DNA of 64,000 nt. Source: Pantoea alfalfae (GTDB taxonomy: Bacteria > Pseudomonadota > Gammaproteobacteria > Enterobacterales > Enterobacteriaceae). Made by a program: the position numbers and the translations under genes. The stretch lies in the NCBI RefSeq assembly GCF_019880205.1, contig NZ_CP082292.1:186001-250000 (forward strand). Reading direction: 5' to 3'. This document shows, piece after piece, positions 46,686-55,696 of the stretch; the first letter of the stretch is position 1, and the number at the start of each line of letters is the position of its first letter. The notes under the pieces are model-generated. The model searched no databases and was not told the origin of the DNA. It saw only the letters and a program-made list of their open reading frames with translations.

Positions 46686-47309
46686 ATGCTGACGATCCTG
46701 GGACGCGCCTCCTCAATCAACGTGCGCAAAGTATTATGGCTGTGTGACGAGCTGGAACTCGATTACCAGCGCGAAGAGTGGGGCGATGGCTTCCGTTCAA
46801 CGCACCTGCCCGAATTCATGGCACTCAACCCGAATGCGATGGTGCCGGTGCTGAAAGATGGTGACTTTGTGATGTGGGAATCCAACGCCATTCTGCGCTA
46901 TCTGTCGAACGCCTATGGCGGTGAATGGCTTTATCCTCTGCATCCGCAGACGCGTGCACCTGTCGATCAGTGGATGGACTGGCAATCCACCGAACTCAAC
47001 ACCTCATGGCGTTACGCCTTTATGTCGCTGGTGCGAAACTCACCGGCCCACCAGGACCCGCGACTGTTGGCTGCGGCCAGCAAAGGCTGGGCGCACACTA
47101 TGAGCATTCTCAATCAGCAGCTGGAAAAAACCGGGCGCTACGTCGCCGGACGCAATTTTACCCTGGCAGACATTCCGATTGGCCTGGCGGTAAACCGCTG
47201 GTTTGAAACCCCGCTCGATCATCCCGACTATCCGGCGGTGCGCACCTATTACGAGCGCCTGACTGAACGTCGCGGCTATACCGTCTGGGGCCGCAACGGT
47301 ACACCCTGA
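46686..47309 (+). CDS. Glutathione S-transferase family protein
   Basis: 207 residues. The N-terminal thioredoxin-like domain (1-80) has RASSINVRKVLWLCDEL, the cis-proline in NAMVPVL and the glutathione-gamma-glutamyl contact ESNAILRYL. The C-terminal domain is helical with FTLADIPIG. It probably detoxifies electrophiles or acts as a peroxidase; the substrate is unknown. Its last 34 bases overlap the end of the convergent MocR gene. Confidence 0.9.
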   Translation: MLTILGRASSINVRKVLWLCDELELDYQREEWGDGFRSTHLPEFMALNPNAMVPVLKDGDFVMWESNAILRYLSNAYGGEWLYPLHPQTRAPVDQWMDWQSTELNTSWRYAFMSLVRNSPAHQDPRLLAAASKGWAHTMSILNQQLEKTGRYVAGRNFTLADIPIGLAVNRWFETPLDHPDYPAVRTYYERLTERRGYTVWGRNGTP

Positions 47310-48763
47310 GCCTGGCCGCACGACACGCCTGCCAGTTCACAGGCGAGTTCACCTGCGCGCTGAATCGCCCGGGTATAGCGCGCATCAAACGGATAGCAGC
47401 AGGAGAGACGCAGCGCATGGTTGTAGCGCTCACTCAGCGAATAGAGCGCGCCAGGCGTGACGCAAATCTGCTCCTGCAGCAGTCGATCAAACATCTCTGT
47501 GGTATTCACGCCGCCCGGTAACTCAACCCAGAAAACAAATCCACCGCGTGGCAGCGTCGCGCGGGTTCCCACCGGGAAGTAACGGGCGATCAGACCGCGC
47601 GCCTCATCCAGATTGGCCGCGTAGCGACGGCGTAGCGTGCGCAGATGATGGTCATAACCGCCGGACGCAAGAAACTCCGCCAGCGTTTCCGAGAGCAGGG
47701 CGGATTCGGCCATCGACGACACTGCTTTCAGTCGGGCAATCGCATCATGAAAACGACCTGCGGCGGTCCAGCCAAGTCGGAAATCGGGTGCCACGGTTTT
47801 GGTGAAGCTGGTGCAGTAGATCACCCAGCCATCGCGATCAAAGGCTTTCACGGCGGGTGAGAGCGGCCAGTCGAACTGCAACTCGTCATAAAGCCCATCT
47901 TCAATCAGCGGAACGTGGTAAGTATTCACTAACTTAGCCAGCCGCTTCTTATTCTCCAGCGACATGCCGCAGCCCAGCGGGTTCTGCACGCTGGGCATCG
48001 CAATCAGTGCCTTAATACGCTGCTCCTGAAGCAGCATCTCCAGCGCATCCAGCGACAGGCCATGCTGCGGATCGGTAGGGATTTCCAGCGCCTTCAGGCC
48101 CAGCGACGCCAGCAGGGGGAAGAGGAAAAAGTAGGTCGGCGACTCCAGCCCAACGCAGTCGCCGGGCTGCGTCACCGCCCGCAGCGCCAGTTGTAAAGCC
48201 TCCATGCAACCATGGGTCAGGGTGATCTCATCGGCGGTGAGCGTTTGCCCGGCGTGCAGCGCCCGTCGCGCAATCTCCTCCCGTAAGCGCTCACTACCGG
48301 GTGGAAGTGCATAGCGCCCGATGATGTTGGGATGACGGCGCAGCAGTGAGGCGGTAATCCGGGCGATGCGCGCCGCCGGAAACAGCTCGCTGTCCTGCGG
48401 GCAGGCCAGGGAAATATTGGTGTAGTCGGGATGATTCTGCGCTGCAAACACCTTATCGATCAGGTCGAGCTTACCGCTGCTGGGGTCGCGTACCCGGGCT
48501 TTATGCTGACCGTGACGGGTTACAGCCGGCAACACGCCGCGCACGTAGTAGCCCGACTGCGGCCGCGCCTCAATCAGCCCGCGATCTTCCAGCATCTGCC
48601 AGGCATTCAGCACCGTATTGACGCTGACCTGGTGTGACTGCGCGACACGGCGGATCGCCGGCAGGCGTTTACCGGGTTTCAGCGTGCCCTGATGGATGGC
48701 CTCAGCGAAGCTGTCTGCGAGCTGCTGATAGAGCGGCTGATTGGAAGCAGGAGTAAGGGACAC
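47276..48763 (-). CDS. MocR-type GntR/aminotransferase transcription regulator
   Basis: 495 residues from GTG 48763, chosen because CGGAGG lies five bases upstream; the frame itself extends to a TTG at 48790. The N-terminal GntR winged helix-turn-helix (about 10-75: GKRLPAIRRVAQSHQVSVNTVLNAWQ) is joined to a fold-type I aminotransferase domain. The PLP-lysine segment is SFTKTVAPDFRLGW and the aspartate-containing segment is EDGLYDELQF. Such regulators sense PLP or an amino compound. It is divergent from a LysE-type exporter, which it probably controls. Confidence 0.9.
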   Translation of the reverse strand: MSLTPASNQPLYQQLADSFAEAIHQGTLKPGKRLPAIRRVAQSHQVSVNTVLNAWQMLEDRGLIEARPQSGYYVRGVLPAVTRHGQHKARVRDPSSGKLDLIDKVFAAQNHPDYTNISLACPQDSELFPAARIARITASLLRRHPNIIGRYALPPGSERLREEIARRALHAGQTLTADEITLTHGCMEALQLALRAVTQPGDCVGLESPTYFFLFPLLASLGLKALEIPTDPQHGLSLDALEMLLQEQRIKALIAMPSVQNPLGCGMSLENKKRLAKLVNTYHVPLIEDGLYDELQFDWPLSPAVKAFDRDGWVIYCTSFTKTVAPDFRLGWTAAGRFHDAIARLKAVSSMAESALLSETLAEFLASGGYDHHLRTLRRRYAANLDEARGLIARYFPVGTRATLPRGGFVFWVELPGGVNTTEMFDRLLQEQICVTPGALYSLSERYNHALRLSCCYPFDARYTRAIQRAGELACELAGVSCGQAQGVPLRPQTV

Positions 48764-48805
48764 AGAAGCCTCCGGCGTGGATGGGTACAATTGCTGTTAA
48801 CGGGA

Positions 48806-48846
48806 ACTGTAACCATTACAATAGTGATTTTGTGTCACTGTTACCA
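48806..48846. promoter_or_regulatory. Direct repeat, candidate MocR operator
   Basis: ACTGTAACCA (48806-48815) and ACTGTTACCA (48837-48846) are a 9/10 direct repeat 31 bases apart, about three helical turns, in the divergent promoter region. MocR regulators commonly bind direct repeats, so this is a likely site. Confidence 0.5.
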
Positions 48847-48897
48847 TCTCTTTCTCCGCCGTAGCATAGAACGCTGTCCACTTTCAGGAGAGCCACG

Positions 48898-49485
48898 ATG
48901 CTCGATCCCTCTTTCTTCAGTTACGTTACCGTGATGTCGATTACCCCAGGCCCGAACAATCTGTTGCTGGCGACATCCGGGGTCAATTTTGGCATGCGGC
49001 GGACCCTGCCGATGGTGTTTGGCATTCTGGTGGGCTGCGCGGTACAGACAGTGATTGCCGGGATGGCATTGGAGGTGTTGCTGCACTGGATGGCGGCGAT
49101 TCGCCTGCCGCTGACGCTGGCAGGCTGTACCTATCTGATGTGGTTATCCTGGAAAATTTTTCGCGCCGGTGCACCGGAAGCGCGAACCCGGGCACAGCCG
49201 ATGACGCTGGTGGGCGGTGCCTGCTTCCAGGCCATCAACCCCAAAGCCTGGCTGATGGCCACCAACGTCGCGCTGCTTTACAGCGGCAGTAGCGGTGTGC
49301 TGACGGTGATGATCGCCTTTATGCTGCTCAATCTGCCCTGCATCCTGATCTGGGCTGCGCTGGGCGATCGCCTGCGCAGCCATCTGCAGATTGCCTGGAA
49401 GCGTCAGCTGTTTAACAGCCTGATGGCGCTGTCACTGGTGGCGACGACCGTCTGGATGCTGACCGACGCGCTGCTGGCCGCTTAA
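48898..49485 (+). CDS. LysE/RhtB-family amino-acid exporter
   Basis: 195-residue inner-membrane protein with about six hydrophobic helices. Family signature [18 protein letters not shown] is at residues 15-32. It exports amino acids or related compounds; the substrate is unknown. An AGGAG site lies before ATG 48898. It is divergent from the MocR gene. The stop overlaps that of the phosphoketolase gene by four bases in convergent orientation. Confidence 0.9.
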   Translation: MLDPSFFSYVTVMSITPGPNNLLLATSGVNFGMRRTLPMVFGILVGCAVQTVIAGMALEVLLHWMAAIRLPLTLAGCTYLMWLSWKIFRAGAPEARTRAQPMTLVGGACFQAINPKAWLMATNVALLYSGSSGVLTVMIAFMLLNLPCILIWAALGDRLRSHLQIAWKRQLFNSLMALSLVATTVWMLTDALLAA

Positions 49486-51866
49486 TCAGGTGCACCGGGT
49501 GCGGTGGCCGACGGCCATTTCCAGTTCTGCACCTCCGGCAAATCTTCGCCATGTTCACGGACATAGCGATGATGCTCCGCCAGACGCTGCTGTAAATCCT
49601 CCAGCAGTTCCGGATGTGTATCGGCCAGTCCCGGCACGCGCAGAATCGCCTCCTGCGCGAGATGATAGCGGTCAAGCTCGTTCAGCACCGTCATATCAAA
49701 TGGCGTGGTGGTGGTTCCCTCTTCATTGAAGCCGCGCACATGGAAGTTGCGGTGATTGGTACGGGAATAGGTCAGGCGATGGATCAGCGTCGGATAGCCG
49801 TGGAAGGCAAAGATCACCGGTTTGTCCTGGGTAAACAGCGCATCGAACTCCGCATCAGATTTGCCATGCGGATGCTGCTCTTCCGGCTGTAGCGCCAGCA
49901 GGTCGACTACATTCACCACGCGGATGCGCAGTTCGGGCAGCATCTCGCGCAGCAGATCGACCGCCGCCATCGTTTCCATAGTTGGGACATCACCGGCACA
50001 GGCCATCACCACATCCGGCTGTTCATTCTCCGGCGTAGTGCCCGCCCAGCGCCACTCACCCATACCCGCTTCACAATGTGTCACGGCGCTGGCCATATCC
50101 AGCCACTGCGGCGCAGGCTGTTTACCCGCCACAATCACATTGATCCGGTCCCAGGTGCGCAGGCAGTGATCGCCAACCCACAGCAGCGTATTGGCATCGG
50201 GCGGCAGGTAGATGCGCACGATGTCCGCTTTCTTGTTAGCGACGTGATCGATAAAGCCCGGATCCTGATGGCTGTAGCCATTGTGGTCCTGCCGCCAGAC
50301 ATGGGACGAGAGCAGATAGTTCAGCGACGAGATCGGTTTACGCCAGCCCAGTTTGCGCGAGACTTTCAGCCACTTGGCGTGCTGGTTAAACATCGAATCG
50401 ACGATGTGAATAAAAGCCTCATAGCAGTTGAACAGTCCGTGGCGGCCGGTCAGCAGATAGCCTTCCAGCCAGCCCTGACACTGATGCTCACTGAGAATTT
50501 CCATCACCCGGCCATCCCGCGCCAGCTGCTCATCATAAGGCTCGGTTCGTTCCAGCCAGGTGCGGCTGGTCACGTCGAAGACGGGTGTCAGGCGGTTAGA
50601 GGCGGTTTCATCCGGGCCAAACAGGCGGAAATTATCGCGGTTACGCTGGAACAGCACGCTGAGATAGCGGCCCAGATGCTCGGTGGCCTGCGCCATCTCC
50701 GTACCTGGCTCGCTGACATCGCAGGCAAACTCTGCGATCCCGGGCGTATCCAGCTCACGACGCAGCAGGCCGCCATTGGCATACGGTGAAGCGCCCATGC
50801 GCTTATCGCCCTCTGGTGCCAGCGCCTGCAGTTCCGGCTTCAGGCGACCCTGCTCATCAAACAGGTCGTCAGGCTGATAGCTGCGCATCCACGTCTCAAG
50901 GATCTGGCGATGACCGTCATCTTCACGACAGGCCGCGACCGGCACCTGATGCGCCCGCCAGAAATCCTCAACTTTCTTGCCGTCGACCGTTTTTGGGCCG
51001 GTCCAGCCTTTGGGGCTGCGCAGAATAATCATCGGCCAGCGCGGCACGTCAGTGCTGGCGTTGCCGCTGCGCGCCTCTCGCTGATACTGAGCGATCTTAC
51101 TGAAGGCGTTATCCAGTGCCTCCGCCATCAGCGGATGCATTTTTTCCGGTTCATGTCCGCAGACAAATATCGGCTCATAGCCGTAGCCACTGAACAGCTG
51201 GTGCAGGTCTTCGTCGCTGCTGCGACCCAGCAGCGTCGGGTTGGCAATCTTATAGCCATTCAGATGCAGAATCGGCAGCACCGCACCGTCACGTTCAGGG
51301 TTGAGGAATTTGATGCCGTGCCAGCTTGAGGCCAGCGGCCCGGTCTCGGCTTCACCGTCGCCAATCACGCATGGCACCACCAGATCGGGATTATCGAAAG
51401 CGGCACCAAAGGCATGGGAGAGCGAATAGCCCAGCTCACCGCCTTCATTAATCGAGCCGGGCGTTTCTGGCGCGGCGTGGCTGGGAATGCCGCCCGGAAA
51501 AGAAAACTGCTTAAACAGGCGCTGCATGCCCGCCGCATCCTGAGAGATGTGCGGATAAATCTCGCTGTAGCTGCCCTCCAGCCAGGTATTTGCCACCATG
51601 CCAGGGCCGCCGTGTCCTGGCCCGCAGATGTAGATCATATTCAGGTTCTGTTTGCGGATAACACGGTTGAGATGAGCGTAGATAAAATTCAGCCCTGGCG
51701 TGGTGCCCCAGTGGCCCAGCAGACGCGGTTTGATGTGCTCCGGTTTGAGCGGTTCGCGTAACAGTGGGTTATCCATCAGGTAAATCTGTCCGACGGAGAG
51801 GTAGTTCGCTGCCCGCCAGTAGCGGTCGAGCAGGGTAAATTCGGGTGACGCAGGGGAGTAAGACAT
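49482..51866 (-). CDS. xfp: Phosphoketolase (xylulose-5-phosphate / fructose-6-phosphate)
   Basis: ThDP enzyme that splits xylulose 5-phosphate (and often fructose 6-phosphate) with phosphate into acetyl phosphate and a C3 or C4 sugar phosphate. It has 794 residues from ATG 51866, which has an AGGAGG site; the frame upstream to 51989 is not conserved. Family motifs include [38 protein letters not shown], the ThDP/Mg motif [11 protein letters not shown], and [14 protein letters not shown]. No acetate kinase or phosphotransacetylase gene adjoins it. Confidence 0.94.
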   Translation of the reverse strand: MSYSPASPEFTLLDRYWRAANYLSVGQIYLMDNPLLREPLKPEHIKPRLLGHWGTTPGLNFIYAHLNRVIRKQNLNMIYICGPGHGGPGMVANTWLEGSYSEIYPHISQDAAGMQRLFKQFSFPGGIPSHAAPETPGSINEGGELGYSLSHAFGAAFDNPDLVVPCVIGDGEAETGPLASSWHGIKFLNPERDGAVLPILHLNGYKIANPTLLGRSSDEDLHQLFSGYGYEPIFVCGHEPEKMHPLMAEALDNAFSKIAQYQREARSGNASTDVPRWPMIILRSPKGWTGPKTVDGKKVEDFWRAHQVPVAACREDDGHRQILETWMRSYQPDDLFDEQGRLKPELQALAPEGDKRMGASPYANGGLLRRELDTPGIAEFACDVSEPGTEMAQATEHLGRYLSVLFQRNRDNFRLFGPDETASNRLTPVFDVTSRTWLERTEPYDEQLARDGRVMEILSEHQCQGWLEGYLLTGRHGLFNCYEAFIHIVDSMFNQHAKWLKVSRKLGWRKPISSLNYLLSSHVWRQDHNGYSHQDPGFIDHVANKKADIVRIYLPPDANTLLWVGDHCLRTWDRINVIVAGKQPAPQWLDMASAVTHCEAGMGEWRWAGTTPENEQPDVVMACAGDVPTMETMAAVDLLREMLPELRIRVVNVVDLLALQPEEQHPHGKSDAEFDALFTQDKPVIFAFHGYPTLIHRLTYSRTNHRNFHVRGFNEEGTTTTPFDMTVLNELDRYHLAQEAILRVPGLADTHPELLEDLQQRLAEHHRYVREHGEDLPEVQNWKWPSATAPGAPD

Positions 51867-52180
51867 GCGGGTTCCTCCTGATCGTGCAGCTAAAAGATGC
51901 CTTAACCCTAATAGAGAATGCCCGAATCGACCAGGTAACCGGCCAATAAAAAAGGCCCCGCAACCGGATTGACCCTTAAAGCTGCTCACCCAGCAGAGTC
52001 ATCTTTGAACCTATCTCTTAAAATAGCGAACCGACAAGCCTGAAAATGAAAGGCCTGAGTCCGGTTGAATATCGAACCCAGGCCCTGAAAGCGCCTTAAT
52101 ATAAACTGTCCAGCTTTAAAGCGTTAATCGATTAAGTAAGATTTTTAAAAGGTGATATTTTAATTCTGCAAACAGCGATT
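51867..52180. other. Intergenic region upstream of phosphoketolase
   Basis: 314 bases. It holds the xfp promoter on the minus strand, the left copy of a 91-bp direct repeat (52021-52111) and an A/T-rich end leading to the immunity-like gene. No gene is seen. Confidence 0.5.
52021..52111. repeat. Left copy of the direct repeat flanking the microcin-like cassette
   Basis: Aligns without gaps to 52916-53006. The core 52036-52111 matches at most positions, including AAGCCTGAAA, AAAGGCCTG, ACCCAGGCCCTGAAAGCG and CTTAATATAAACTG. The internal hairpin has two mismatched pairs and a wobble, so this copy looks more decayed than the right one. Confidence 0.8.
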
Positions 52181-52345
52181 TTATTTACCATATAGCTTGT
52201 AATTTATCAGTCCTGTTAATACTCCGGTTATCACTATTTTGATTAAGTCTTTTATCGTTGGTAAACCATCAATAAAATAGACCATTAAAAATAATGCTAA
52301 AATGATGAGCAGCGTATCTAAAAAAACTCTCTGTACCGGTTTCAT
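52181..52345 (-). CDS. Putative microcin immunity protein, small two-helix membrane protein
   Basis: 54 residues from ATG 52345 (MKPVQRVFLDTLLIILALFL). Two hydrophobic segments (about 8-27 and 35-50) with a basic start and end (NYKLYGK) fit an inner-membrane hairpin. Its ATG overlaps the TAA stop of the precursor gene by one base (TAATG), so translation is coupled. Small membrane proteins encoded directly after the precursor are typical immunity proteins of class II microcins. I recognise no specific homologue, so the role is inferred from position, size and topology. The frame extends upstream to 52414, but only inside the precursor gene. Confidence 0.6.
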   Translation of the reverse strand: MKPVQRVFLDTLLIILALFLMVYFIDGLPTIKDLIKIVITGVLTGLINYKLYGK

Positions 52346-52686
52346 TACCACCAGCAGGTTAGTCCGTAAGTGAAAGCCGCGCCTGTCGCATCCGTAGCTG
52401 CTCCGACAATCCATCCTGGCACCAGTCCGATGCCAGGAACGATTACGGCACCGCTCATTGAGCCCGGCACGCCGGAGGCTATTGCAAATTGAAACATATC
52501 TGTAGTTAAATCTTTTACATTACATTGGTTAAACTTCGCAGTCATAACCTGAGCAATCTCCAGATTAACATCGAATCTGTAAGATTCGGCTCCGACACCA
52601 GAGACATATTTTACTTCTAAAATATTTAATCCTTTTATGAAAATCCTTTTTAAATAATGAGCCTGGAGAAAATAACAAAATGACAT
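52345..52686 (-). CDS. Class II microcin-like precursor with a displaced start
   Basis: The only canonical start is ATG 52686 (113 residues), but the leader alignment points to 52638. There I-K-G-L-N-I-L-E-V-K-Y-V-S-G has L4, E8 and V12-S13-G14 exactly as in MccV-type leaders, and the initiator position is an ATA codon. An AAAAAGGA ribosome-binding site lies five bases before that ATA. The mature part (about 80 residues) has a soluble first half with one Cys, a Gly-rich hydrophobic half (SGAVIVPGIGLVPGWIVGAA) and ends GLTCWW. It is followed by a coupled immunity-like gene. It may be a silenced or weakly translated bacteriocin gene. Activity is inferred. Confidence 0.6.
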   Translation of the reverse strand: MSFCYFLQAHYLKRIFIKGLNILEVKYVSGVGAESYRFDVNLEIAQVMTAKFNQCNVKDLTTDMFQFAIASGVPGSMSGAVIVPGIGLVPGWIVGAATDATGAAFTYGLTCWW

Positions 52687-53056
52687 ATTCCTTAATGTGA
52701 CGCAGAGCTCATATTTTTATCGTAATTTTACGATTATCAGACAGGAGGATTTATATCATTGGGCGTCACACTATTCATATCACAGACAGGAATCTGTCCG
52801 GGTAATATTATTCAGGGATACAGTATCTGCACGCTGGATTCGGCGTATTTATACCGTAATCAGTTTAAATGAATTGATGACGTGAAGCGGGCGATCTACG
52901 AATAGGTTCATGATGAAATAACGCGCGGATAAGCCTGAAACGGAAAGGCCTGGGTCCGGTTAGGTACCGGACCCAGGCCCTGAAAGCGGCTTAATATAAA
53001 CTGCCCGGTTTGCTGGGGCAATTCAGATGCAAAGCCTTCTGTTCTTCAGTGGCACA
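52687..53056. other. Intergenic region between the microcin-like gene and mqo
   Basis: 370 bases. It holds the presumed promoter of the minus-strand cassette, the right direct-repeat copy with its strong hairpin (52916-53006) and the end region of mqo. A 62-codon plus-strand frame at 52697 has no convincing start and is not called. Confidence 0.5.
52916..53006. repeat. Right copy of the direct repeat, with a strong hairpin downstream of mqo
   Basis: Partner of 52021-52111. It contains a perfect 13-bp stem GGCCTGGGTCCGG/CCGGACCCAGGCC with a seven-base loop at 52947-52979. It lies about 50-110 bases downstream of the mqo stop, so it may serve as the mqo 3'-end structure. Confidence 0.8.
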
Positions 53057-54673
53057 TTACTTGCCGACGACGAAGGCGGTTTCCCGTCCTTCATCGTTGG
53101 CCGCCATCGGGGTGACCGGCGAGTAATCGAGATGCAGAATGCGGCTGGTTTCAGCTAACACTTTCTCTGTCAGCGCCACGTCGCCGTTCAGTTTGCGACC
53201 CCAGGAAGGGATCACCGCGCGGATTTTGTTCTGCCATTCCGGCGAAGCCATCTGCTCAGGACAGACCTTGTGCAGCAGCTCCAGCATGATCGGTGCCGCC
53301 GTAGACGCACCTGGCGAGGCACCCAGCAGCGCTGAAATCGTGCCATCCTGTGAAGCGACCACTTCGGTGCCCAGACGCAACACGGCGCCCTCTTTTTCAT
53401 CTTTCTTGATGATCTGCACACGCTGACCGGCAGTGACTAACTGCCAGTCCTCCTGCTTCGCCTGCGGCACATAGGCGCGCAGCGCGTCCATCCGGTCGCG
53501 ATCGCTTTGCAGCACCTGATCCATCAGGTATTTCACCAGATCAAAACTTTTCAGCCCCACTTTCACCATTGGCAGCATATTGCTGCTGTTCAGCGAAGTG
53601 AACATATCCATCAGCGAACCCTGCTTCAGGAACTTAGTCGAGAAGGTGGCGAATGGGCCAAACAGCAGCACCTGCTTGCCATCCAGCACGCGGGTGTCGA
53701 CATGCGGCACAGACATCGGCGGCGCACCGACGCTGGCTTTACCGTAGACCTTGGCCATGTGCTGCGCGACGACCTGCGGATTTTCTGTGACCAGGAACGA
53801 ACCGCCCACCGGGAAACCGGCATAGCCGTTGGCTTCCGGGATACCCGCCTTCTGGAGAAGCGGTAACGCCGCGCCGCCCGCACCGATAAAGATTTTACCT
53901 GCCGTCAGTGTGCGACGCGTGCCGCTGTTCAGACACTGCAGCGTCACCTGCCAGCGACCGTCGGCGAGCTGCTTCAGCTCACGCACTTCCTGACGCAGAC
54001 GCAGCTGGAAATTCGCTTTCTTCTCTAACGAGGCAATCAGCTGACGGGTGATTTCACCGAAGTTCACGTCGGTGCCCATCTCCGTCCAGGTCGCGGCCAC
54101 TTTCTGACTGCGGTCACGGCCATTCATCACCAGCGGGATCCAGCGGGCAATCTGCTGCGGATCTTCGGAGTAGGCCATGCCACGGAACAGGGTGCTCTTC
54201 TGCAGCGCCTTAAAGCGCTTGCGCAGGAAGTCGACATTGTCGTCACCCCAGACAAAGCTCATGTGCGGCGTGCTGTGAATAAAGCTTTCAGGGTTGCGCA
54301 GGTTGCCTTTCTGGACCTGATAAGCCCAGAACTGGCGGGAAATCTGGAACGATTCGTTGATCGTCACCGCTTTGGAGATGTCGATGCTGCCATCCGCCTG
54401 CTGAGGCGTATAGTTCAGCTCTGCCAGCGCCGCATGACCGGTGCCCGCGTTATTCCAGCCGTTGGACGACTCTTCGGCCACGCTATCCAGCCGCTCCACC
54501 ATTTCGATGGACCAGTCCGGCTCTAAATCCTGCAGCCACGCGCCGAGGGTGGCGCTCATCACACCTGCGCCAATCAGCAGCACGTCAACGTCTTTGCGCT
54601 CCGGCGCGGTAGTAGTGGTGTCCTTTGCCATGGCACTCATCGCGAGCGCAAGGTTTACAGCTGAATTGCTCAT
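53057..54673 (-). CDS. mqo: Malate:quinone oxidoreductase
   Basis: Membrane-associated FAD enzyme that oxidises malate to oxaloacetate and reduces quinone. It has 538 residues (E. coli 548). FAD-binding [18 protein letters not shown] begins near residue 29. [22 protein letters not shown] and [17 protein letters not shown] are highly conserved. The N-terminal 28 residues are hydrophobic then polar and differ from E. coli. Transcribed alone. Confidence 0.96.
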   Translation of the reverse strand: MSNSAVNLALAMSAMAKDTTTTAPERKDVDVLLIGAGVMSATLGAWLQDLEPDWSIEMVERLDSVAEESSNGWNNAGTGHAALAELNYTPQQADGSIDISKAVTINESFQISRQFWAYQVQKGNLRNPESFIHSTPHMSFVWGDDNVDFLRKRFKALQKSTLFRGMAYSEDPQQIARWIPLVMNGRDRSQKVAATWTEMGTDVNFGEITRQLIASLEKKANFQLRLRQEVRELKQLADGRWQVTLQCLNSGTRRTLTAGKIFIGAGGAALPLLQKAGIPEANGYAGFPVGGSFLVTENPQVVAQHMAKVYGKASVGAPPMSVPHVDTRVLDGKQVLLFGPFATFSTKFLKQGSLMDMFTSLNSSNMLPMVKVGLKSFDLVKYLMDQVLQSDRDRMDALRAYVPQAKQEDWQLVTAGQRVQIIKKDEKEGAVLRLGTEVVASQDGTISALLGASPGASTAAPIMLELLHKVCPEQMASPEWQNKIRAVIPSWGRKLNGDVALTEKVLAETSRILHLDYSPVTPMAANDEGRETAFVVGK

Positions 54674-55183
54674 GAGGCGACATCTCCTCTTCTGTTGACC
54701 TGAAGCCCAACAGTTTCGCAGGCGAAATAGTCACGCTTCTTTCGAGCGCGTTGCGCTATTTCTCTAAGGTTAAGTCTCAGGTATAGGGTTAAGCGGTGAT
54801 AACGCGTTAACTGAACGTTATGCTTAGTCATCCGAATATAACATTCTCGCATCTGAATTAAACATTTGTTTATTTTTTAAATGCAGAAATGATTCAGCAT
54901 AAGAATTAATCATCAGGGGCGGTGGCGTATTAGCGGTTTTTTAGAGATAAGTCAGTGAGTTAACTGAAAGTGTATGTTGCGAGAAAGCCCCATGCTGGTG
55001 CAGGGCCGGAATGGATATGAACCGTGCGGAATTATTTAATTCGCTGAAATTTAGCGATTTATTATGCAGTAAGGAATAACGGGAATCGGGTGATGAGAGC
55101 CTGAAAAGCTGCTCGTGTAAAAATAATGTTACATTTTTGTGAGTCTGAAAATACGCGCGCACCGGCGCACGCATCGGATTCAC
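54674..55183. other. Intergenic region upstream of mqo
   Basis: 510 bases with no supported gene. The left part should contain the mqo promoter on the minus strand. A GTG-started minus-strand frame (54941-55183) begins at the stop of the neighbouring AhpD-like gene, lacks similarity I recognise and has no ribosome-binding site. Confidence 0.5.
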
Positions 55184-55639
55184 TTATGACTGATTCGCGC
55201 TGGCAGGCAGCTTTTTCAGACTTATCGCCATGCGGTTATAGGTGTTCATCAGGCCAATTGCGATGTTCAGATCGACAATACTTTTCTCGCTAAATTGCTC
55301 TTTTAATGTGGCATAGCAGGCATCCGGCGCGCCCTGCTGAGCAATCAGCGTCAGGCATTCAGCCCAGTGCAGGGCCGCCTTCTCTTTATCACTGAACAGC
55401 GTGCCGGATTCCTGCCAGACCGAGGTCAATACAATCTTATCCCAACTCATGCCTGATTTATTCAGCGCTTTGGTATGTAAATCAATGCAGTAGGCGCAGC
55501 CGTTAATCTGCGATATGCGCAGGAACAGCAGTTCCAGTAAAGTGAGCGGCAGATCGGTTTGCGCCAGATAACTGTATACGCCGCCCAGCGCTTTCATGCC
55601 TGCCGGTGCTGCACTGTGGAAATCGATACGTTCGCTCAT
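55184..55639 (-). CDS. AhpD-like / carboxymuconolactone decarboxylase family protein
   Basis: 151 residues, all-helical AhpD fold. The redox motif CAYCIDLH gives Cys48, Cys51 and His55, the proton-relay arrangement of alkylhydroperoxidase D. It is likely a peroxidase or thiol oxidoreductase; the partner is unknown. It is divergent from a MocR regulator 57 bases away, which probably controls it. Confidence 0.9.
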   Translation of the reverse strand: MSERIDFHSAAPAGMKALGGVYSYLAQTDLPLTLLELLFLRISQINGCAYCIDLHTKALNKSGMSWDKIVLTSVWQESGTLFSDKEKAALHWAECLTLIAQQGAPDACYATLKEQFSEKSIVDLNIAIGLMNTYNRMAISLKKLPASANQS

Positions 55640-55696
55640 CTTGTTGCCTCCTGGGATTGATGAGGCGATTTTCGGCCTTTCAATGGAGCAGATAAA

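Noticed and set aside
52697-52885. 62-codon plus-strand frame opposite the microcin-like cassette promoter
   Set aside because: GTG start without a ribosome-binding site, unusual Arg/Tyr/His-rich composition, overlaps the presumed promoter.
54941-55183. 80-codon minus-strand frame between mqo and the AhpD-like gene
   Set aside because: GTG start sits on the neighbouring stop codon, there is no ribosome-binding site, and the composition is not protein-like.
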